This document shows, in pieces, positions 1 to 5,591 of a stretch of 7,755 bases of DNA. The DNA is from an uncultured bacterium (GTDB lineage Bacteria > Bacillota_I > Bacilli_A > RF39 > UBA660). Positions within the stretch are counted from its first letter, which is position 1. Each line of letters starts with the position of its first letter. Below the pieces are notes generated by a model. That model was not told the DNA's origin. It was given only the letters and a program-made list of their open reading frames with translations, and searched no databases. The stretch lies in assembly GCA_949285775.1 (NCBI GenBank), contig CASEAD010000173.1:1-7755 (forward strand). The letters run 5' to 3'. A program made the translations under genes and the position numbers.

Positions 1-93
1 AAAATAAATTCCTCAAAATAATCACAATATCCCTTACAGTTAACCCTTAATTAAATTCAAAAAATATATGGAAATCTTATATAAAACCTCAAG

Positions 94-405
94 TTTGACA
101 CTTGTGAAGAAAAAAACTGATTTTATCCTTATTTTATAAGCATTTTGTTCCATAAAAAAATGCGTACTTAATTTATTTTTTTCAATCTTTTAAGAAAAAA
201 TTAAAAAAAATATTTACGCAACAATTAAAACCTTTATAAAATAAAGCAATTTAATAAAACTTGCTATGTATGTTATTCAATTTTTAGACCATTTTATCAT
301 AAAATTACAAACAAATCAATATACGAATTATGTACGCATTTAACAAAATACAGAAACCTTTATTTTATAAAGCATTATGGCCGAAAAAAACTTACAAGTG
401 TCAAA
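94..405. repeat. Diverged long inverted repeat, dyad centre near 249.5
   Basis: The outer ends match perfectly as inverted repeats: TTTGACACTTGT at 94-105 and its complement ACAAGTGTCAAA at 394-405. An inner pair, 158-173 (AAATGCGTACTTAATT) and 326-341, matches at 15 of 16 positions. Both pairs, and also two small palindromes centred at 134 and 365, mirror about the same point (coordinates sum to 499). This points to two ancestrally identical arms of about 80 bp (94-173 and 326-405) around a spacer of 152 bp. The interior of the arms has drifted. No target-site duplication is evident. It could be a MITE-like remnant, a recombination or inversion substrate, or a protein-binding array; the sequence does not decide. 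Confidence 0.6.
128..372. repeat. Three copies of a CTTTAT-N3-ATAAAG palindrome
   Basis: Copies lie at 128-140 (CTTATTTTATAAG), 232-246 (CTTTATAAAATAAAG) and 358-372 (CTTTATTTTATAAAG). Each is a perfect arm-to-arm palindrome with a 3-nt AT centre. The second and third are exact reverse complements of each other, and all three are preceded by CC (or the C of CC) and followed by CA. In the third the shared context reads AAACCTTTAT...ATAAAGCAT, and the others are similar. The size and symmetry suit a dimeric DNA-binding protein, but the high AT content makes chance palindromes common, so the regulatory reading is inference. Confidence 0.45.
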
Positions 406-435
406 GATGGGAATCAATTAAACAATACTGCTTTA

Positions 436-463
436 TTTACACTTAAAAATATAAAAATAAAAT
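436..463 (+). promoter_or_regulatory. Candidate promoter for the wall-anchored protein gene
   Basis: TTTACA (436-441) and TAAAAT (458-463) are separated by 16 bp, which would start transcription near 470 and leave a leader of about 57 nt that contains the AAAGGAG ribosome site. An alternative is TTTACA (477-482) with TATTCT (500-505), 17 bp apart, giving a very short leader. In DNA this AT-rich both could arise by chance. Confidence 0.4.
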
Positions 464-527
464 TATTACTAAACCATTTACATTATCAAAATAATATGCT
501 ATTCTTATAATAGAAAGGAGTAGAAAA

Positions 528-1817
528 ATGAAAAGCATACTTACTAAAATTCTTGCAACTGCTACCCTAGTAGCAGTATTACCAGCAATGGTAAATGCAG
601 AAACAATAGTAAACGATGAAGAAGAATTACTTAAAGCATTAGAAGGAACTGAAACAGAAATAGTATTAGGAGCAGATATTGAAACAAAAGGTAAAATCAA
701 TATTTTAAAAGATGTCACAATTGATGGCCAAGGACATTCTATTACCTATACTGGTAAATTTTACGCGACCAGTGAAGATGAAGGCTCATATGATAACACC
801 ATTTGGTCAAAAAAATCTGAAAATGGAGTTGCAGGTGCTGTATATGTTATTCAAGCATATACTTCAAATGTAACACTTAAAGATATCGTCCTTTCAGGAG
901 GTAACAGAGGTTTAGGAATAAATGGAGCTAATGTTACTCTAGAAGGATCAATAGGCTTTGTTAATAATGGATTTCAGGACATAGAACTAAGCCATGGTAC
1001 CGCTGTCGATGAAGCGGTTGTCTCTAAATTAACTATTGCTGATGACGCAATCATCGTAGCAGATGAAGAAGTAACTGGCGAGGTTACAAGTTATTTAATA
1101 TATGTAGATGACGCAACTGCTACAATTAATGATAAGAGTTATGAAGCAGAGACATCATTAAGATTATCAGAGTTAAGTTCTGATTCAATTACTATATACC
1201 CTAATACTGACGAAGAAAAGAAAATATCTGAAGATGTTTTTACAAACATTAAGGAAAATGGAACTAATGTTGGATTTGGCTTTGTAGACGATGAAGGTAA
1301 CTTCTTGTATACATGGGAATTTGCTGGTAGTGATATTACAACTCCAATGGAAGTTGACACTAAAATAACATTCACTACTGAAGCACCAGAACCAATACGT
1401 GAAGATTTATCTAAATTAGTTACAACATACAAAGATGTAACATATATAAATTTCTCACATAATGGTAGCCTTCCAGGAAAAGCGACAGTTTCATATTATG
1501 TAGGTTCTGAATATGCAACAGGAACAACTCTAACAATAGCACACTACAACGAAACTACTAAAGAGTTAGAAAATGTTACTACAGTAGTTGTAGATGAAGA
1601 AGGTTATGTGACATTTGATATTACAGAATGTTCATCATATGTATTATATACATCAAACCAAGATACTAATAATACAACTACAACAACACCTAGTACTACA
1701 GATGAAGTAAAACCAGCTCAAACTGGCGATATTAATCTTATAGTAATTGCTTCAACTATCTTAGTAGCAGCAATTGGTGTAATTGTAACAAGTAAAAAAT
1801 TAGCAACTAGAAACTAA
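528..1817 (+). CDS. Secreted wall-anchored protein, beta-helix-like, PAQTGD sorting signal
   Basis: The 429-residue product is exported and probably linked to peptidoglycan by a sortase. Residues 1-24 form a signal peptide (basic start, hydrophobic core, cleavage likely after AMVNA). Residues 25-160 contain short hydrophobic/glycine repeats such as VTIDGQGHSITYTG and VTLKDIVLSGGNRGLGI, typical of a right-handed beta-helix or pectate-lyase-like fold, though I see no catalytic residues to name an enzyme. Residues 290-375 resemble a beta-rich C-terminal module seen in other clostridial surface proteins (SLPGKATVSYYVG to FDITECSSYVLYT); this is from memory of similar proteins. A Thr-rich linker (380-391) precedes PAQTGD (396-401), a hydrophobic stretch (402-421) and the tail KKLATRN. 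PAQTG replaces the classical LPxTG, resembling the xPxTG(D) variants used by some sortases. The start is supported by AAAGGAG 7 nt upstream. The gene stands alone: a strong terminator follows it. Ligand and function are unknown; adhesion or interaction with host or mucus glycans is a guess. Confidence 0.82.
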   Translation: MKSILTKILATATLVAVLPAMVNAETIVNDEEELLKALEGTETEIVLGADIETKGKINILKDVTIDGQGHSITYTGKFYATSEDEGSYDNTIWSKKSENGVAGAVYVIQAYTSNVTLKDIVLSGGNRGLGINGANVTLEGSIGFVNNGFQDIELSHGTAVDEAVVSKLTIADDAIIVADEEVTGEVTSYLIYVDDATATINDKSYEAETSLRLSELSSDSITIYPNTDEEKKISEDVFTNIKENGTNVGFGFVDDEGNFLYTWEFAGSDITTPMEVDTKITFTTEAPEPIREDLSKLVTTYKDVTYINFSHNGSLPGKATVSYYVGSEYATGTTLTIAHYNETTKELENVTTVVVDEEGYVTFDITECSSYVLYTSNQDTNNTTTTTPSTTDEVKPAQTGDINLIVIASTILVAAIGVIVTSKKLATRN

Positions 1818-1820
1818 TTA

Positions 1821-1850
1821 AATAGTCCTCCAAATAAGGACTATTTTTTC
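1821..1850 (+). terminator. Rho-independent terminator of the surface protein gene
   Basis: A perfect 9-bp stem, AATAGTCCT (1821-1829) with AGGACTATT (1837-1845), encloses a 7-nt loop and runs into six Ts (1844-1849). It starts 3 nt after the stop codon of the upstream gene, so this gene is a monocistronic unit. Confidence 0.9.
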
Positions 1851-1861
1851 TATGCAATTAC

Positions 1862-1890
1862 TTGACTAAACTAACTTTAAAATATATAAT
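1862..1890 (+). promoter_or_regulatory. Strong sigma-A-type promoter
   Basis: TTGACT (1862-1867) and TATAAT (1885-1890) are separated by exactly 17 bp, almost the consensus. Transcription would begin near 1897, about 30 nt before the ATG at 1927. The ribosome site AGGGTGAT (1916-1923) lies within that leader. Confidence 0.85.
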
Positions 1891-1910
1891 CTTATTATAA
1901 GTATAATAAG
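1891..1910. promoter_or_regulatory. Perfect 9-2-9 palindrome at the start site, candidate operator
   Basis: CTTATTATA (1891-1899) and TATAATAAG (1902-1910) are perfect inverted repeats around AG. The palindrome begins directly after the -10 box and covers the predicted start site, where a bound repressor would block transcription. Its AT-rich symmetry loosely recalls Fur/PerR-type boxes but does not match their consensus. It could also be a weak hairpin at the 5' end of the transcript. The regulator is unknown. Confidence 0.5.
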
Positions 1911-1926
1911 AAAGTAGGGTGATACT

Positions 1927-3162
1927 ATGTCTATAAATAAAATAATAACCAAAAAGAATACCTATATATTATTATTATTTATACTACCATTATTAATATT
2001 ATCCCTAAATCCAACTTACTCAAAATTTACAGAAACCTTTACAACTGAAGAAGACATAGTAACATTAAATACTAATTTAAACTTAAATATAGAAAATATA
2101 TATGAGTCTACAACAATAACCGTAGGTTCAAACGACTATGAAATCTATGATATTGACTTAAAAAATAATACTGATAAAAAAATATATTATAGCTTATGGT
2201 ATAAAAACTCTAATAGTAACATAACTGTTGCCAAATTAAATACAAGTGAAAGCGAACCACAAGGAGAATTAGAACCATTTGCCCAAACTACCATAACCCT
2301 AATAATAAAGAATAATTCTACAACTACCCAAAATATAACTATAGGTTCAAGCTCAAGTAACGAAAGCCTAGAAAAAATACAATACACAAATGATACTGAA
2401 GCAATTACCCAAGAAGATCAAGAAACTACTATCTATTACGATGCTATAACAGATAAATATTATTTTAGCCAAACCAACACCGAAGTAGCTTTTCAAGTAG
2501 AAAATACCACATATCAATATAACACTAATTATCAAACATATACTGCTTCCTACAGTGGCTACTACCAAGTAGAATTATGGGGACCATCAACAACTAACCA
2601 AAGTGGAGATTACCTCTCAACAAACATCTACTTAAACCAAAACCAAAGTCTATATTTCTATGTAGGAAGAAATAGAGCAAATAATATCTTTGCCGAAACC
2701 GACGTAAGACTAATACCTGGAACATGGGAAAACGAAAATAGCCTTGCTTCAAGAATTTTAATCGCAGGTAATGATTTAAATAGCAGTTATATATATAGTT
2801 ACACAACTGATAATGAAGAAACCTCAAATTATAAATTAAATACAACCATTAAATTTAATATCAAAGATACAAAAGATAATTTATTAACAACTAACACTAA
2901 TCAAGGAGATGGAATGGCTACAATTAAATACTTAGAAAAACAAGAACCAAGTATCGAAGGAATAGAATACATAAATTATGGAGAAAATTATAAATTAGAA
3001 GATATCATATGTAAAGATAACGGTAGAGGATGCAATTTAATAAAAGTAAGACCAGAAACTACTAGTAACTTAGAAATAGGAACATATGAAATAGTATATA
3101 TCGTATCCGATAACGATAACATAACTTATAAATTTACTGATACATTCGAAGTAATAAGCTAA
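1927..3162 (+). CDS. Exported surface protein: glycine-poor Gly-rich-type domain plus Ig-like domain
   Basis: The 411-residue protein is rich in Asn, Thr, Ser and Tyr. Residues 11-28 form a hydrophobic segment, followed by SKFTETFTTEEDIVTLN, a pattern reminiscent of camelysin/TasA-like exported Firmicutes proteins. It may be a signal peptide or an N-terminal anchor; there is no C-terminal sorting signal. Residues 203-336 follow the outline of the surface glycine-rich domain (YTASYSGYYQVELWG, SLYFYVG, TDVRLI, LASRILIAG, GDGMATIKYL), yet the long glycine runs usual in that family are missing. Residues 340-411 look like an Ig-like DUF5011-type module (NYGENYKLEDI, GTYEIVYIVSDNDN). The only two cysteines, C362 and C369, sit in this module and could form a disulfide. 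The start is fixed by AGGGTGAT just upstream and by the strong promoter. No terminator separates it from the pyrophosphatase gene 37 bp downstream, so read-through is likely. The precise role is unknown; a cell-surface structural or adhesive part is the best inference. Confidence 0.72.
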   Translation: MSINKIITKKNTYILLLFILPLLILSLNPTYSKFTETFTTEEDIVTLNTNLNLNIENIYESTTITVGSNDYEIYDIDLKNNTDKKIYYSLWYKNSNSNITVAKLNTSESEPQGELEPFAQTTITLIIKNNSTTTQNITIGSSSSNESLEKIQYTNDTEAITQEDQETTIYYDAITDKYYFSQTNTEVAFQVENTTYQYNTNYQTYTASYSGYYQVELWGPSTTNQSGDYLSTNIYLNQNQSLYFYVGRNRANNIFAETDVRLIPGTWENENSLASRILIAGNDLNSSYIYSYTTDNEETSNYKLNTTIKFNIKDTKDNLLTTNTNQGDGMATIKYLEKQEPSIEGIEYINYGENYKLEDIICKDNGRGCNLIKVRPETTSNLEIGTYEIVYIVSDNDNITYKFTDTFEVIS

Positions 3163-3199
3163 AAAATATTAAGCAATTCAATATAAAGGACGTGATAAT

Positions 3200-4819
3200 A
3201 TGGATAAATTATATATATTTGGCCACCGTAATCCTGATACTGACAGTGTAACATCCGCTATAGCATTAGCGTACTTAAAACAAAAACAAGGCTTTAACGC
3301 CATACCAGTAGTATTAAGCTCTGTAAACTTAGAAACAAAATTTGTATTAAATCACTTTAAAGTAGAAGAACCAATATTTCTAAATGATGTAAAAACCAAA
3401 ATAAAAGACCTAAATTACACTAGAAGATATAATGTCCTAGAAACAGAGTCAATAAGTGATGCTTATCACAAAATGGAAGAAGCTGGAATAAGTAAAATAC
3501 CCGTAATAGATAATGACAAGAAAATGTTAGGAATCGTAAGTATGAAAGATATTGCCAAAGAACAATTCAGTGATGATATTGATAATATTAACACTAGCTA
3601 CGATAATATTCTAAAAACAATTAAAGGAAAGCAAATTCTAAAATATGAAGATGACATTCAAGGAAAACTAACAGTAGCAAGCTATAGAAGCACTACATTC
3701 CTAAAATCTGTAAAATTAACTAATTCTAACATCTTAATAGTAGGAGATAGACATAGTATTATAGAATTTGCAGTTAAATCTAAGATAAAACTACTTATCC
3801 TAACAGGAGATAGTCAAATAAAAAAAGAACACTTAGAAATAGCTAAAAAAAATAAAGTAAATATTATAAAAACAAGTTATAACACCATGATTACCTCAAG
3901 AATAATCAACCTATCTAATAAAATATCTACCCTAAAATATGAAAAAAACATCTTATGTGTAAAAGATTATTCAGATGTTAGTGATTTCCTAAACATTGCT
4001 AATAAAACAAGATACAGTTATTACCCCGTTCTTAACAAAAAAGAACAATGTACAGGCATATTAAGATTACCAGATGTAAATTCAGCCAAAAAAAAGAAAG
4101 TAATCTTAGTCGATCACAATTCCTATGAACAAAGCGCTATCGGCTTAGAAGAAACAGAAATATTAGAAATAGTAGATCATCATAACATAGGAAGTATCGG
4201 AACAAATAGACCAATTAATTTTAGAAATATGCCAGTAGGAAGTACTAATACCATAATAAATACTCTATTTAAAGAAAATAACATAAAAATACCCAAAAAT
4301 ATCGCCGGACTAATGCTATCAGGAATACTATCTGATACTTTAATTCTAACATCCCCAACAACTACTAAAATAGATAAAGAAGCTGTAGACAGATTAAGCA
4401 AAATAGCAGGAGTAGACTATAAAAAATATGGCTTAGAAATGTTAAAAGCCGGCTCAACTATAAAAGGAAAAACTAAAGAAGAAGTACTATATACAGATTA
4501 TAAAATATATCCTGTAGGAAACAAAAAAATAGGACTAGGACAACTTTCTACAACTAACCCTAGTGAAATATTAAATAGCATTGATGAATATATAAAACTA
4601 TTAAACACAACCGCTGATAACGAAGGATACCATTTCGTAGCGTTATTTATAACTGACATAATATCTAAAGGCTCATATGTAATTTACAGTGATAGAGGAG
4701 AAGATATCTTAAGAAGAGTATATAAAAACGATAAGTTAAAAGAAGGAACCTTCCTAAAAGGAATAATATCAAGAAAACAACAAATCTTACCAGGAATAAT
4801 GCTTGAAATGGATAATTAA
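3200..4819 (+). CDS. ppaC: Mn-dependent family II inorganic pyrophosphatase, CBS-DRTGG regulated
   Basis: This cytoplasmic enzyme hydrolyses pyrophosphate to two phosphates, pulling biosynthetic reactions forward. The 539 residues match the CBS-DRTGG subclass (plain family II enzymes have about 310). The DHH catalytic domain is split: residues 1-70 hold GHRNPDTDS with metal ligands H9, D13 and D15, and residues 298-400 hold D305 (in VDHN), the D326-H327-H328 motif and D379 (in LSDT). Between them are a first CBS motif (about 76-125), a DRTGG-type domain (about 140-245, e.g. NILIVGDRHSI and LLILTGD) and a second CBS motif (about 250-296). The C-terminal DHHA2 domain (about 410-539) carries the substrate-binding S524-R525-K526; the usual SRKKQ reads SRKQQ here. 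In characterised relatives, AMP or ADP inhibit and ATP or diadenosine polyphosphates activate through the insert, so energy-state control is expected. AAGGA (3186-3190) lies 9 nt before the ATG. It probably shares a transcript with the upstream surface protein gene; a terminator follows. Confidence 0.95.
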   Translation: MDKLYIFGHRNPDTDSVTSAIALAYLKQKQGFNAIPVVLSSVNLETKFVLNHFKVEEPIFLNDVKTKIKDLNYTRRYNVLETESISDAYHKMEEAGISKIPVIDNDKKMLGIVSMKDIAKEQFSDDIDNINTSYDNILKTIKGKQILKYEDDIQGKLTVASYRSTTFLKSVKLTNSNILIVGDRHSIIEFAVKSKIKLLILTGDSQIKKEHLEIAKKNKVNIIKTSYNTMITSRIINLSNKISTLKYEKNILCVKDYSDVSDFLNIANKTRYSYYPVLNKKEQCTGILRLPDVNSAKKKKVILVDHNSYEQSAIGLEETEILEIVDHHNIGSIGTNRPINFRNMPVGSTNTIINTLFKENNIKIPKNIAGLMLSGILSDTLILTSPTTTKIDKEAVDRLSKIAGVDYKKYGLEMLKAGSTIKGKTKEEVLYTDYKIYPVGNKKIGLGQLSTTNPSEILNSIDEYIKLLNTTADNEGYHFVALFITDIISKGSYVIYSDRGEDILRRVYKNDKLKEGTFLKGIISRKQQILPGIMLEMDN

Positions 4820-4837
4820 CAGTTAAAAATATATAAA

Positions 4838-4867
4838 CCTTGTACTCATAAAGTACAGGGTATTTTT
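4838..4867 (+). terminator. Rho-independent terminator after the pyrophosphatase gene
   Basis: CCTTGTACT (4838-4846) pairs with AGTACAGGG (4852-4860) through nine pairs including one G-U, with a 5-nt loop. It is followed by TATTTTT (4861-4867). It separates the pyrophosphatase unit from the metal-resistance operon. Confidence 0.85.
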
Positions 4868-4895
4868 AAAAAAATTATTTTTTTCTTAAAACCCA

Positions 4896-4925
4896 TTGAC
4901 AGTTGAACACTAATTCAACTATAAT
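4896..4925 (+). promoter_or_regulatory. Metal-resistance operon promoter
   Basis: A consensus TTGACA (4896-4901) and a consensus TATAAT (4920-4925) are 18 bp apart. The start site would fall near 4932, giving a leader of about 50 nt before cadC. The whole spacer is filled by the first operator and the start site by the second, so the promoter is well placed for metal-relieved repression. Confidence 0.92.
4900..4921. promoter_or_regulatory. CadC/ArsR-type operator O1, between -35 and -10
   Basis: AGTTGAA (4901-4907) and TTCAACT (4914-4920) form a perfect 7-6-7 inverted repeat overlapping the last base of the -35 box and the first bases of the -10 box. Such imperfect dyads with TGAA/TTCA-like half sites are typical of SmtB/ArsR repressors, and cadC lies directly downstream. 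A CadC dimer here would exclude RNA polymerase. Confidence 0.82.
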
Positions 4926-4930
4926 ATAAA

Positions 4931-4952
4931 TAGTTGAGCAACAATTCAACTA
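4931..4952. promoter_or_regulatory. CadC/ArsR-type operator O2, at the start site
   Basis: TAGTTGA (4931-4937) and TCAACTA (4946-4952) form a second inverted repeat that repeats most of O1 in order and spacing, including the shared AATTCAACTA right half. The two operators are offset by 31 bp, about three helical turns, so two repressor dimers could bind the same DNA face. Confidence 0.78.
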
Positions 4953-4968
4953 AACAGCATATTATATT

Positions 4969-4976
4969 AAGGAGGT
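4969..4976 (+). promoter_or_regulatory. Strong ribosome binding site fixing the cadC start
   Basis: AAGGAGGT sits 5 nt before the ATG at 4982. It decides against a longer in-frame reading from TTG at 4934, which lies inside operator O2 about 2 nt from the predicted transcription start and has no ribosome site. Confidence 0.92.
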
Positions 4977-4981
4977 ATAAA

Positions 4982-5344
4982 ATGGGAAAAAGTGAATTTA
5001 GCTGTGATTGTAATATTATTCACCGTGATGCGGTAGAAGAAGTATTAAGTAAAATGCCCAATGAAGATATATTTAATCATCTTGCTGATTTATTTAAATT
5101 AATAGGAGATACAACCAGATGTAAAATTCTATTTGCCCTTGATCAAAAAGAAATGTGTGTCTGCGACCTATCCAACGTTTTAAATATGACCAAGTCTTCT
5201 GTTTCACATCAATTAGCAACCCTAAGAAGAAGCGGTGTTGTTAAATGTAGAAAAAATGGAAAAGAAGTTTATTATAACCTAGATGATGACCATATAGTTA
5301 AATTATTTGAAATTGGTCTACAACACATAAATCACAAATCTTAA
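4982..5344 (+). CDS. cadC: CadC-type ArsR/SmtB metal-sensing repressor
   Basis: The 120-residue cytoplasmic protein is a winged-helix repressor of the ArsR/SmtB family, expected to leave the two upstream operators when Cd, Pb or Zn binds. The recognition helix region is around MTKSSVSHQLATLRRSG (69-85) and the wing around KNGKEVYYNL (91-100). Metal ligands can be placed by motif. C59 and C61 in EMCVCDL, with the N-terminal cysteines C8 and C10, give the soft-metal alpha-3N site of CadC. D102, H104, H115 and H118 give an alpha-5 site. The last ligand is His, as in the zinc sensor CzrA, instead of the Glu of SmtB and plasmid CadC. Both sites therefore look complete. It is the first gene of its operon, autoregulated by position, with the HMA gene starting 17 bp after its stop. 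The exact inducing metal cannot be read from sequence. Confidence 0.92.
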   Translation: MGKSEFSCDCNIIHRDAVEEVLSKMPNEDIFNHLADLFKLIGDTTRCKILFALDQKEMCVCDLSNVLNMTKSSVSHQLATLRRSGVVKCRKNGKEVYYNLDDDHIVKLFEIGLQHINHKS

Positions 5345-5361
5345 AGAAAGAAGGAAACATA

Positions 5362-5586
5362 ATGCAAAAATATAAATATAAAATTAAAAACCTAGATTGC
5401 CCAAACTGTGCTAATCAATTAGAAAGAACTTTACAAAAGATTGATATTATAGAAAATGTTAACATTAGTTTTATGACACAGAAATTAACTTTTGAATGTA
5501 ATGAGGAAACTAAAGAACAAGCATTAGAAAAAATAAGAAAAACTATAAAAAAAGAAGAACCAGATGTAATAATTGAGGAGGCATAG
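5362..5586 (+). CDS. Free-standing heavy-metal-associated (HMA) domain protein
   Basis: This 74-residue protein is one HMA (CopZ-like, ferredoxin-fold) domain. The metal-binding motif is LDCPNCA with C13 and C16. An aspartate precedes the first cysteine, as in the N-terminal domains of Zn/Cd ATPases (LDCxxCA), whereas copper chaperones usually have MTCxxC. It is followed immediately by an ATPase lacking this domain, so it most likely acts as that pump's detached metal-binding domain or as a small chaperone delivering Zn, Cd or Pb to it. It has its own ribosome site (AAGGA, 5351-5355), and its TAG stop precedes the next ATG by 5 nt in another frame. The ribosome site of the next gene (GAGGAGG, 5575-5581) lies inside its last codons, suggesting translational coupling. 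No transmembrane segment or export signal is visible. Confidence 0.88.
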   Translation: MQKYKYKIKNLDCPNCANQLERTLQKIDIIENVNISFMTQKLTFECNEETKEQALEKIRKTIKKEEPDVIIEEA

Positions 5587-5591
5587 TCATT

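Larger units (their letters stand above)
1..527. other. AT-rich non-coding region upstream of surface protein gene
   Basis: This 527-bp stretch holds no convincing coding frame on either strand. The one antisense frame that enters it overlaps the start of the surface protein gene and encodes a low-complexity, Ser/Ile/Val-rich peptide, so it is a shadow. Positions 1-93 show nothing recognisable. Positions 94-405 are occupied by a diverged inverted repeat and three small palindromes, listed separately. Positions 406-527 hold the likely promoter and the ribosome binding site AAAGGAG (514-520, 7 nt before the ATG at 528). I found no tRNA, rRNA or known riboswitch. Confidence 0.75.

Noticed and set aside
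399..404. TTGACA on the - strand, mirrored by TTGACA at 95-100 on the + strand, as convergent promoters
   Set aside because: Neither has a good -10 box at 16-18 bp; the match is explained by the inverted repeat ends.
94..405. CRISPR array
   Set aside because: The repeats are inverted and few, the spacing is not regular, and no cas gene is present.
506..511. Perfect TATAAT upstream of the wall-anchored protein gene (with TTATCA 483-488, 17 bp apart)
   Set aside because: Transcription would begin near 517-519, within the AAAGGAG ribosome site, which would remove part of it; probably chance in AT-rich DNA, though a leaderless-like start cannot be excluded.
443..718. Antisense open frame overlapping the signal-peptide region
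   Set aside because: Low-complexity composition, no ribosome site, and a mirror of a well-supported sense gene.
4934..4981. A 16-codon N-terminal extension of cadC starting at TTG 4934
   Set aside because: It lies inside operator O2 and about at the transcription start, has no ribosome site, and encodes no CadC-like residues; AAGGAGGT before ATG 4982 fixes the start.
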